Assembly: GCA_021786215.1 (NCBI GenBank)
Contig: JAJYNT010000381.1
Location: 1-8,520, forward strand
Length of the DNA stretch: 8,520 nucleotides
Reading direction: 5' to 3'
Source: Chloroflexota bacterium
GTDB lineage: Bacteria > Chloroflexota > UBA6077
Shown: positions 1 to 6,051 of the stretch, in pieces
Layout of the letters: each line of letters opens with the position of its first letter
Position numbering within the stretch: position 1 is the stretch's first letter
Position numbers and translations under genes: made by a program
Notes under the pieces: model-generated
Told to the model about the DNA's origin: nothing
The model's input: only the letters and a program-made list of their open reading frames with translations
Databases searched by the model: none

Positions 1-132
1 CCCGTCCGCCGAGGCGAAAAGGATCACCTGGTGGCCCTGATCGAGCGCCGCCTCGGCCAGCTTCATCGCGGTCTGGCTGTTTTCGTATCCGTATGGTGTG
101 GTTGCCAGGAAAATCGTGAGCGTCTTCTCCAT
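1..132 (-). CDS. DsrE/TusD-like sulfur-relay family protein (N-terminal 44 residues, runs off the left edge)
   Basis: Only the first 44 codons are in the window. The protein starts MEKTLTIFLATTPYGYENSQ and continues into a helix with a DQGHQV turn and a second beta strand ending in SADG. A hydrophobic strand, a PYG-x-E-x-x-x-TA loop, a helix and a 'GH-x-V' second strand form the N-terminal half of the DsrE/DsrF/TusD fold. Members of this fold carry or relay sulfur as persulfide on a cysteine. That cysteine would lie outside the window, so catalytic competence cannot be judged. The ATG is preceded by a strong Shine-Dalgarno (AAGGAGAGG, complement of 136-144) that overlaps the selD stop codon. 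The gap to selD is only 10 bp, so the two genes are very likely co-transcribed and coupled. DsrE-like proteins are known beside selD (YedF-type selenium proteins), which fits. Family assignment is good; the exact subfamily is open. Confidence 0.8.
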   Translation of the reverse strand, partial: MEKTLTIFLATTPYGYENSQTAMKLAEAALDQGHQVILFASADG

Positions 133-142
133 GCGCCTCTCC

Positions 143-1216
143 TTAGACTGATTGTGATCGTCTGACCAGGATCTCACCGGGACTTCCCTTCAGCATCCGG
201 CCTATGGGTGCAGCTTCAACTCCGGACCGCACCATCGCCCGCGACAGCTCTTCTACGTGCTCGGCTGGGCAAGCGATGAGCAGCCCCCCCGAGGTCTGGG
301 CGTCGCACAGGACTAACTGTTCTTCGCGGCTGATCCCGTCCCACCGGATCTTCCCGTCGAGGTAGTGGCGGTTGTTGTGAGTGCCGTCGGGAACGATTCC
401 CATCCGGGCTAGATGCCACGCCTCCTCCAGCACGGGAACGCGCTCCAGATCGACTTCGGCGGCAAGCCCGCTCGCGAGGGCCATCTCGTGGAGGTGGCCC
501 AGCAGCCCGAAGCCGGTCACGTCTGTGCAGGCGTCCACCCCCACGGACAGCATCGCCTCGGAGGCCGCCCGGTTGAGGGCCGACATCACGGCGACGACCC
601 GCTGGGTCGTCTCCGGACTGGCCAGGCGGCGGTCGATGGCGGTGGTGATGAGGCCGATCCCCAGCGGCTTGGTGAGGAAGAGGAGGTCTCCGGCCTTAGC
701 CCCGGCATTGGTTACCACTCGATCAGGGTGGACCAGGCCCGTCACCGCCATGCCGTACTTGGGCTCGCCGTCGTCCAGGGAGTGTCCTCCGGCCACCAAC
801 ACCCCCGCCTCGGCTGCCTTCTCGGCCCCGCCCCGCAGGATCTCGCCCAGGATGTGTAGGGGGAAGGTCTTGGCGGGGAACCCCACCAGGTTGAGTGCGA
901 GGATAGGGGTGGCGCCCTTGGCGTAGATGTCGGAGATCGCGTTGGCGGCGACGATGGCGCCGAAGCTGTAGGGGTCGTCCACCACCGGGGTGATGAAGTC
1001 GACACTCTGGACCAGGGCCAGCTCGTCGCTTATGCGGTAGACGGCGGCGTCGTCGAGAGAGTCCGGACCGACCAGGAGTCGGGGATCCGAGACGGTGGGT
1101 AGGTAGCGCAGCACCTGCGCCAGGTCCGCTGGACCTATCTTACAGGCTCAACCGGCCCCGTGGGAGAGGGACGTCAGCTTGAAGATCGGGTTTGTGTCGA
1201 AAGTAGACTGTGTCAT
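143..1216 (-). CDS. selD: Selenide, water dikinase (selenophosphate synthetase) with selenocysteine encoded by in-frame TGA
   Basis: SelD makes selenophosphate from selenide and ATP in the cytoplasm, supplying selenium for selenocysteine and selenouridine. The full frame is 357 codons from ATG at 1214-1216 if the TGA at 1148-1150 is read as Sec. The N-terminus then reads MTQSTFDTNPIFKLTSLSHG, followed by AG-U-ACKIGP. This matches the family signature SHGAG(C/U)xCK, with Sec23 in the catalytic position and Lys26 as the conserved lysine. Downstream lie the ATP/metal segment GPDSLDDAAVY (about 50-60), VDFITPVVDDPYSFG, AANAISDIYAKG, and AGGHSLDDGEPKYG, all typical of SelD. Length is normal (about 340-350 residues in relatives). 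Reading only from the ATG at 1112-1114 would drop 34 residues including the catalytic site. No strong Shine-Dalgarno is seen before 1216. The gene is divergent from the LysR gene and is followed 10 bp later by the DsrE-like gene. Confidence 0.95.
1113..1147 (-). promoter_or_regulatory. Candidate bacterial SECIS hairpin inside selD
   Basis: The hairpin starts directly after the TGA on the mRNA strand. A lower stem GCCUG (1147-1143) pairs with CAGGU (1117-1113, one G-U pair). After an asymmetric internal loop, a perfect 6-bp upper stem AGGUCC (1136-1131) / GGACCU (1127-1122) closes an AGC loop with the G in the apex. Bacterial SECIS elements are such coding-region hairpins just 3' of the UGA, bound by SelB. 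Placement and an apical G fit; the 3-nt loop is smaller than in E. coli fdhF, so the real loop may be partly opened. Confidence 0.6.
1148..1150 (-). other. In-frame TGA read as selenocysteine (codon 23 of selD)
   Basis: The complement of 1148-1150 is TGA. It lies in frame between GGT (Gly22) and GCC TGT AAG (Ala24-Cys25-Lys26), exactly where SelD homologues have Cys or Sec. The frame is open and fully SelD-like on both sides, which argues for recoding rather than a nonsense mutation. Confidence 0.9.
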
Positions 1217-1242
1217 GACCCGGAGGCTACCACCCGCGGTGC

Positions 1243-1291
1243 TATAATGCCACTGCCGATTCCGAATACCGCCTATTCAGTTGGGTTATAG
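1243..1291 (+). promoter_or_regulatory. Promoter and operator region between selD and the LysR gene
   Basis: A perfect TATAAT lies at 1243-1248, about 45 bp before the LysR start. No good -35 box is found 16-18 bp upstream, which suggests an activator-dependent or weak promoter. Two overlapping dyads follow: GAATA-N5-TATTC (1264-1278) and CTAT-N11-ATAG (1273-1291). The latter has the T-N11-A form typical of LysR-family binding sites and ends two bases before the start codon. This placement would suit negative autoregulation, and the same site could act on the divergent selD transcript. The binding assignment is inference. Confidence 0.45.
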
Positions 1292-1293
1292 TA

Positions 1294-2196
1294 ATGAACC
1301 TCTACCGACTGAGGATCTTCCTTGCCGTTGCCCGCCGCCTTTCGTACTCCCGAGCGGCGGCGGAGCTCTTCATCAGCCAGCCCGCCGTCTCGCGCCACGT
1401 GGCATCCCTGGAGAAAGAGCTGGGGGTACAGCTGCTGGGGCAGTCGGGCAACCGGGTCTTCCTCACGGAAACCGGGCGTATGGTGTATGGCTACGCTCAG
1501 CGGCTCTTTGACGTGGAAGATGAACTGGCGATGGCGCTGGCGGAAATGGCGAAGCTGGGGAGGGGAAAACTGGGGCTGGGAGCTTCCAGCACCCCGGGCG
1601 TCTACCTGCTTCCTCCTGCCGTGGCCGCCTTTCAGGAGCGGTATCCGGACGTAGAGGTGAGCCTGCTCGTCGCCAACAGCCAGGAGATCGAGGCCCGCGT
1701 GCTGGGTGGCGAGTTGGACTTGGGCTTCGTGGGGATGAACTTCCAGCCCGGAGTGCAAACCCTTCCCTACACTCGGGATCGAATAGTGATCGTCGCATCC
1801 ACTTCGCATCCCCTGGCCTTGGAGGAATCGGTTTCTTTCGAGCGGCTGCGATCCGAGCGTTTTCTCCTGCGCGAGCCGGGCTCGGGTACGAGGAAGGTCC
1901 TGGAGGATGAGCTTGACCATCGCGGGTTTCGGCTCGTTCGGGTGATGGAGCTCGTTGGTTGCGAGGCGATCAAGCGTGGGGTGATGGCGGGCATGGGGAT
2001 CGCGGCCGTCTCGGCCTACAGCGTGGAGTTGGAGTTGAGCCAGGGGCTGCTGAAGCTTCTGCCCGTGGACGAACTGCCGCTTGAGAGGGAGATCAGCATC
2101 ATCTCCCGCAAAGACGTTCGCCCCACGGCCGCTTCCCTGGCCTTCACTGCCCTGGCGCACAAGCTGCTGCCATCTTCCCCAGACCTTCGCTGCTAG
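1294..2196 (+). CDS. LysR-family transcriptional regulator
   Basis: This is a 300-residue cytoplasmic DNA-binding regulator of the usual LysR length. The N-terminal winged helix-turn-helix spans about residues 1-62, with FLAVARRLSYSRAAAELFIS, then QPAVSRHVASLEKELG, then the wing 'NRVFLTETG', all classic for the family. A linker helix follows. The effector domain (about 92-295) shows the periplasmic-binding fold: the strand GKLGLGASSTPGVYLLP, the hinge segment ELDLGFVG, and late in the domain RGVMAGMGIAAVS. The overall style resembles the CysL/CbbR-like branch, whose members sense small metabolites, but the ligand cannot be read from sequence. The ATG at 1294 gives the canonical N-terminus; the Shine-Dalgarno is weak. 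The gene is divergent from selD, the common arrangement for LysR regulators and their targets, so selD-dsrE is the first target to suspect. Its stop codon lies within the left arm of the palindromic element at 2193-2301. Confidence 0.93.
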   Translation: MNLYRLRIFLAVARRLSYSRAAAELFISQPAVSRHVASLEKELGVQLLGQSGNRVFLTETGRMVYGYAQRLFDVEDELAMALAEMAKLGRGKLGLGASSTPGVYLLPPAVAAFQERYPDVEVSLLVANSQEIEARVLGGELDLGFVGMNFQPGVQTLPYTRDRIVIVASTSHPLALEESVSFERLRSERFLLREPGSGTRKVLEDELDHRGFRLVRVMELVGCEAIKRGVMAGMGIAAVSAYSVELELSQGLLKLLPVDELPLEREISIISRKDVRPTAASLAFTALAHKLLPSSPDLRC

Positions 2197-2301
2197 GTAG
2201 GTATCATGAAGTCTTTGATTGTTCTGGGGACACCCCAGACCCCGCCAGAAGGGGCGAAGCCCATTCTGGACATCCCCAGGGACTATCTGCTACCTACCTA
2301 G
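2193..2301. repeat. 109-bp palindromic, MITE-like element at the lysR stop codon
   Basis: The ends are perfect inverted repeats: CTAGGTAGGTA (2193-2203) and TACCTACCTAG (2291-2301), with weaker complementarity continuing inward. Inside are two hairpins. The first is TCTGGGG-ACA-CCCCAGA (2223-2239). The second is CCAGAA-G-GGGC-GAA-GCCC-A-TTCTGG (2245-2269), ten pairs with one mismatch and a very stable GCGAAGC tip. Both outer ends contain CTAG, so the element may be GTAGGTA...TACCTAC flanked by a CTAG duplication, which would regenerate the lysR stop (TGC TAG). There is no U-tract, so an intrinsic terminator is doubtful, but the transcript would be strongly folded after lysR. Mobility is inferred; no transposase is present. 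Confidence 0.6.
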
Positions 2302-2404
2302 TACTGGGATCATCCGGATCAGGCCGCGAGCCCAGGTGGTGATGTAAACTTGGTCTTGGCGGCTTCGAGCCGCACGCCTGTTCGACGGGGGTATTGGCAA
2401 GTCC

Positions 2405-3175
2405 ATGGTGCTGAATCGTTCGGGTACGGAGGGGGATGGTCTGACGGCTCCGCTGGAAGGTGGGTCGGAAAGGCGAAGGTCTCCGCTAGAGATCGTGGTC
2501 TCGCCCCTCAGGTCGGTGGCGGAGAACCTGGCGATCGACGAGGAGATGACCCGCGGGGCCGCTTCCGATGGGCGGTTGACTCTGAGGCTGTGGTGGGGCG
2601 GATCGACGACCGTGGTGGTGGGCAGTTCGGAGAAGCCGGAAGAGGTAGCCGACCTGGGGGCCTGCCGGCGGTTGGGGGTGGAGGTGATCCGCCGTTCGAC
2701 GGGTGGGGGCACCGTCCTTCAGACGCGAGACGTTCTAAACTACTCCCTGACGGGTCCTGCCCAGGGAATGCCGAACATGAAGACCATCTTCGCGTTGGGG
2801 GCGCGACTGTTGATCGGCGCTCTCTCGAGGCTTGGGGTTGAGGGCACGCCTCGGGGCATTTCGGACGTCGCGGTAGGCGACCGCAAGATTTCCGGCAACG
2901 CCATGGCAAAGCGGTGGGGGGGGCTTCTGCTCCATGGGACCATGCTGCTGGATCTGGATCTGGAGATGGTGGATGCCTGCTTGCTCCATCCCCCGCGTGA
3001 GCCCGACTATCGAGGTCGCCGCGGCCATCGGGAGTTTCTGACGACGTTGAAAGCGCTCGGGGTCGAGGCAACCCCGGCCGACATGGAGACGGCGATGGCT
3101 ATCTCGGCGCGCCGGCTGTGGCAGGAGGGCGCGATGGATGGTTTTCCCTTCATCCCAGAGTGGGTCAGGGGATAG
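2405..3175 (+). CDS. lplA: Lipoate-protein ligase / octanoyltransferase family protein (LplA/LipM-like)
   Basis: A cytoplasmic enzyme of 256 residues predicted to attach lipoyl or octanoyl groups to the lysine of E2 subunits or of glycine-cleavage H protein. Visible family motifs in order are AENLAIDEEM (about 39-48), the substrate-binding loop RRSTGGGTVLQ (96-106), NYSLTG, then DVAVGDRKISGNAMAKRWGG (154-173) with the expected catalytic Lys161, and LLHGTMLLDLDL. The end, with YRGRRGHREFLTTLKALGVE, is also seen in family members. The separate C-terminal accessory domain of E. coli LplA (338 residues) is absent, so this may need a partner domain for adenylation or may act as an octanoyltransferase; sequence alone does not decide. 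The first 30 residues are unlike the family, and a later start such as GTG within 'EIVV' is possible. A 6-bp hairpin (GCGGCT-TCG-AGCCGC, 2359-2373) lies in the leader. The gene converges on the lrp-like gene with an 8-bp gap. Confidence 0.87.
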   Translation: MVLNRSGTEGDGLTAPLEGGSERRRSPLEIVVSPLRSVAENLAIDEEMTRGAASDGRLTLRLWWGGSTTVVVGSSEKPEEVADLGACRRLGVEVIRRSTGGGTVLQTRDVLNYSLTGPAQGMPNMKTIFALGARLLIGALSRLGVEGTPRGISDVAVGDRKISGNAMAKRWGGLLLHGTMLLDLDLEMVDACLLHPPREPDYRGRRGHREFLTTLKALGVEATPADMETAMAISARRLWQEGAMDGFPFIPEWVRG

Positions 3176-3183
3176 GACACTCC

Positions 3184-3627
3184 TCAGTCGATGGAGTGGG
3201 AGCCCTCCACCCCCGATTGCTGGCCATCGGGCGTGGACACTGTCGAGTGGCCCACCACCCTGTGGCTTACCGGCGACGACAGGACGATGGAAGTGGTAGG
3301 GTGTCCATGGAGGGTGACCTTGCCCAGGATACTCCCCAGGTGTTGGACAGAGGAAACCGCCACCTTCAGTATGTAGGAATCGTCGCCGGTGATCCGATGG
3401 CATTCGAGCACCTCGGGAAGCTCCTTAGCCATGGTGGCGAGCTGTGTCCCCTTGCTGTCGGTTTCGGTAGCGACCCGAATGAAAGCCGTTATGGGTAGGC
3501 CGAGTTTCTCCCGGTTCAGCCTCACCCTGTAGACTCGGATGATATCCAGGTCCTCCATGCGGCGTATCCGCTCTGCCACGGCCGGCAGCGTGAGTCCGAC
3601 CCGTCGGCCCAGTTCCGCGAAACTCAA
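3184..3627 (-). CDS. Lrp/AsnC-family transcriptional regulator, probably lacking its first helix
   Basis: The translated region contains the Lrp/AsnC helix-turn-helix (SFAELGRRVGLTLPAVAERI) followed by RRMEDLDIIRVYRVRLNREK. The RAM/effector domain follows with LPEVLECHRITGDDSYILKV and HPTTSIVLSSPVSHR, all well conserved. Lrp-type proteins usually begin LDxxDxxILxxLQ-x-DAR. Here family likeness starts only at about ELQQDARL (around 3650). Upstream, this frame is simply the out-of-phase reading of the emrB-like 3' end. The only in-frame starts are an ATG at 3727-3729, giving an unrelated 34-residue head, and a TTG at 3625-3627 that overlaps the emrB TGA as TTGA with AGGA seven bases upstream. 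I chose the TTG, which yields 147 residues. DNA binding may be impaired because helix 1 is missing. Regulator family is sure; start and function are not. Confidence 0.65.
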   Translation of the reverse strand: MSFAELGRRVGLTLPAVAERIRRMEDLDIIRVYRVRLNREKLGLPITAFIRVATETDSKGTQLATMAKELPEVLECHRITGDDSYILKVAVSSVQHLGSILGKVTLHGHPTTSIVLSSPVSHRVVGHSTVSTPDGQQSGVEGSHSID

Positions 3628-5231
3628 ACGGGCGTCCTGCTGGAGTTCCTTATCATCGGGCTCCCGGCTCCACGCTGGACTATTCCCGTGGTGTGCAGCA
3701 ACAGAGCGGGGAGGATCCCCACCAAGCAAATTGCCGCGGCGATGTAGAAGCAGTCCTCGAATGACATCACCGACGCGGCCATTGCAACACGCTGGTAGAG
3801 GGCCATGACCAGCGCTTCCTTGGCCTGGACCGCGTTCATGCCGTGCTGCTCCAGCAGCATCTGGACGCGGGCGACCGTCGTCTGAACCGTGAGATTGTCC
3901 GGCGTCACCGTCTGGGAGATGATCGCCTGGTGGAATGTCTGTCGGTTCTGGAGCAGGGTGGCGAAGATGGCGGTCCCGAAGGAGCCGAAGACCTGGCGGA
4001 GCACGTTGGTCAGCGATGAGGATCGGGCGATCAGGTGAGGTGGTATGGCGTTCATTGCCACCGTCATGGCCGGCATGGTGATCAGACCCATGGCGAGTCC
4101 CCGCATGATGAGGATCTCCCGCACCGCATCGTCAGAGGTGGAGAGGTCCAGGAAGCTGAGCTTCCAGGTGGAGTAGGCCATCAGCAGCAATCCCGTGACC
4201 ACCAGGGGGCGGGGCCCGATCTTGTCGAACAGCTTGCCCGATATCGGCATGGTCACCGCTGAGGCCAACGCCTGGGGCATCATCAGCAGTCCGGTTTCCA
4301 TGGCTCCCAGCCCCCGGAAGTTCTGGAAAAAGATGGGCAGCAGGAACATGGAAGAGAACAGACCCAGGGTTATTATGAAGTTAACGAGGGTTGCCAGGGT
4401 GTAGGTGGTGATTCGGAAGACCTTCAGTTCCACCAGCGGCTGCTCCACGGTCAACTCCACCCACACCCAACCGATCAGCGCCATGCTGCCCATCACCAGC
4501 AGCACGACTATGTAGGGTGCATCCCAACCGTCGGTGGGGGCTTCGGAGAGGGCGTACAGCAGGGCTCCGAAGGCGATACCCGAGAGGATGAAGCCCTTCA
4601 CGTCGGGGTGCAGGTCGTTCCTGGTCTCCGTTTCTCGAAGAAGAACCGCCCCCAGCAGCAGACCGATGGCGCCTACCGGCAGGTTGAGGGTGAAGATGAA
4701 GCGCCAGTCAATGTACTCGACGATGTAGCCGCCCAACGTCGGACCGATCACCGGGCCCAGCAGCATAGGCAGCCCGAATACCCCGGTCACCATCCCCCGC
4801 TTCTCTGGTGGGACGACCTTGAAGATGATAGTCATGCCGAGGGGCATCAGCATTCCGCCGCCCAGCCCCTGCAGCAGCCGGAAGAGCACCAGACTGGGCA
4901 CGTTCCAGGCACCGGCGCACAGGGCGGAGCCGAGGGTGAAGAACAGCATCGAGAGCAGATAGATCCGCTTGGTACCGAAGGTATCGGTCAGGTAGCCGGT
5001 GGCGGGCATGATGATCGCCAGGGCCAGCATGTAGCCGGTCAGGACGTACTGAGTCGAGTGGACGTCGGCACCGAAGACGGTGATGATGCGGGGCAGGGCG
5101 ATGTTCACCACGGTCGTGTCCAGCATCACCATGAAGGAGCCGACGATAACGACGATCAGCGCCTGCCAGTAGTACTCCAGGTGGAAGACCCGATGGAACG
5201 GCCGGGTCAGCGACCGGGCAAGGGTGGCCAT
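3624..5231 (-). CDS. emrB: DHA2-family drug:proton antiporter (EmrB/QacA type, 14 TM segments)
   Basis: A 535-residue inner-membrane major facilitator protein expected to expel hydrophobic drugs in exchange for protons. The first membrane helix carries the 14-TM signature MLDTTVVNIALP (37-48). Motif A appears as GYLTDTFGTKRIY (79-91), motif B as FRLLQGLGGG (117-126), and antiporter motif C as GVFGLPMLLGPVIGPTLGG (150-168). Hydrophobic segments then alternate to a last helix near 492-515, so the transporter is full length. Translation starts 3 bp after the emrA-like stop, with GGGAG (complement of 5238-5242) in the end of that gene. The two products would form an efflux pump. The final 20 residues (…IVQRGAGSPMIRNSSRTPV) are polar, and the last part shares DNA with the lrp-like gene in another phase. 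The original C-terminus may therefore have been replaced at a deletion junction. Confidence 0.94.
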   Translation of the reverse strand: MATLARSLTRPFHRVFHLEYYWQALIVVIVGSFMVMLDTTVVNIALPRIITVFGADVHSTQYVLTGYMLALAIIMPATGYLTDTFGTKRIYLLSMLFFTLGSALCAGAWNVPSLVLFRLLQGLGGGMLMPLGMTIIFKVVPPEKRGMVTGVFGLPMLLGPVIGPTLGGYIVEYIDWRFIFTLNLPVGAIGLLLGAVLLRETETRNDLHPDVKGFILSGIAFGALLYALSEAPTDGWDAPYIVVLLVMGSMALIGWVWVELTVEQPLVELKVFRITTYTLATLVNFIITLGLFSSMFLLPIFFQNFRGLGAMETGLLMMPQALASAVTMPISGKLFDKIGPRPLVVTGLLLMAYSTWKLSFLDLSTSDDAVREILIMRGLAMGLITMPAMTVAMNAIPPHLIARSSSLTNVLRQVFGSFGTAIFATLLQNRQTFHQAIISQTVTPDNLTVQTTVARVQMLLEQHGMNAVQAKEALVMALYQRVAMAASVMSFEDCFYIAAAICLVGILPALLLHTTGIVQRGAGSPMIRNSSRTPV

Positions 5232-5234
5232 AGC

Positions 5235-6044
5235 TTACTCCCGCACCCGGATGCTGACCTCGACGGAGCTACCCAACACCAGTGGCAGCTTCCCATAGTC
5301 GACAGAGATCTTCACCGGGACCAGCTGTGTGACCTTGGTGAAGTTGCCCGAAGCGTTGGATGAGGGCAGCAAGGAGAAGGTGGCCGCGCTGGCCTGGCTC
5401 ACGGCGATAACCTTGCCCGGCAGGGTCTTGCCCAGACTGTCCACGCTCACATCCACCGGTTGCCCGACCTTCACGCGGTCGATGTCAGTCTCCTTGATCT
5501 GAGCTTGAACCCACAGCTTGGAGGGATCCACCACGGTGACTATCGGCTGCCCCACGGCGACGGTATCACCCACGTTGGCCTGGCGAGCGACGACGACGCC
5601 CGAGATCGACGACTTGATGTCCGCGCGCTGGTTCTCGCTGCCGACGAAGCCCAGCATGGGGGAGCCGCTCTGGGTCATGCCCAATACAGTTGGAAGCAGG
5701 ACGGTGCCGATGACCTGGTTCTTCTCCACCTTGTCCCCAACGTCCACGGTCAGCGAATCCACTCGACCAGCGTTCATGGAGCCGATCTGCACCAGGTTTC
5801 CGGCAACCTGGGCATTGTCGGTGGACACGTGGTACTCCGCAAACTCCCAGTATCGATATCCCACGGCTGCGATGCCGACTACAAGGAGGAGTAGCAGGGG
5901 CAACAGCAGCTTGCGAGGAAATCGCCGTCCGCCGGATTTCTTGACGCTTTCCTCTAGGCCGAGGCCGGGTTGGTAACCGTTGCTGTTGGGCCTGGTTGTG
6001 ACGCGGGGAACAGCGGGGGATTGCTGGGCGCGCTCATCAGTCAT
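5235..6044 (-). CDS. emrA: EmrA/HlyD-type membrane-fusion (periplasmic adaptor) protein
   Basis: A 269-residue adaptor expected to work with the EmrB-like transporter. A short cytoplasmic basic region (SGGRRFPRK) leads to one membrane anchor (about 45-63). Next comes EYHVSTDNAQVAGNLVQIGS, the HlyD/EmrA entry strand, and the first half of the biotinyl-lipoyl-like domain (NAGRVDSLTVDVGDKVEKNQ). The second half is SSISGVVVARQANVGDTVAV. A beta-barrel region (LWVQAQIKETDIDRVKVGQP) follows. The EmrA hallmark TFSLLPSSNASGNFTKVTQL lies at about 222-241. Between the two lipoyl half-motifs only about 33 residues remain, so the long coiled-coil hairpin that reaches TolC in E. coli EmrA (about 390 residues) is absent. 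That fits a pump working without a TolC-type outer channel. ATG at 6042-6044; Shine-Dalgarno AGGAGT (complement of 6055-6060) lies in the marR end, 7 bp intergenic. Confidence 0.92.
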   Translation of the reverse strand: MTDERAQQSPAVPRVTTRPNSNGYQPGLGLEESVKKSGGRRFPRKLLLPLLLLLVVGIAAVGYRYWEFAEYHVSTDNAQVAGNLVQIGSMNAGRVDSLTVDVGDKVEKNQVIGTVLLPTVLGMTQSGSPMLGFVGSENQRADIKSSISGVVVARQANVGDTVAVGQPIVTVVDPSKLWVQAQIKETDIDRVKVGQPVDVSVDSLGKTLPGKVIAVSQASAATFSLLPSSNASGNFTKVTQLVPVKISVDYGKLPLVLGSSVEVSIRVRE

Positions 6045-6051
6045 GATGACG

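Noticed and set aside
1148..1150. TGA in selD as a nonsense mutation or frameshift making a pseudogene
   Set aside because: Both sides are in the same frame and fully SelD-like, and the TGA falls precisely on the known Cys/Sec catalytic position.
1273..2160. Long minus-strand open frame (295 codons) opposite the LysR gene
   Set aside because: It is an antisense shadow of a clear LysR coding frame, with no recognisable domain and low-complexity His/Gln/Arg-rich content.
2359..2373. GCGGCT-TCG-AGCCGC hairpin as a terminator or riboswitch stem
   Set aside because: There is no U-tract and no further paired structure; it lies about 30 bases before lplA and may be chance in GC-rich DNA.
2290..2712. 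Minus-strand frame (140 codons) through the lplA leader
   Set aside because: Its end reads like protein (VYITTWARGLIRMIPV) but most of it is antisense to lplA and it matches no family I know.
4608..5363. Plus-strand open frame (251 codons) opposite emrB/emrA
   Set aside because: It is a His/Gln/Asp-rich antisense frame spanning two well-recognised genes, with no motif of its own.
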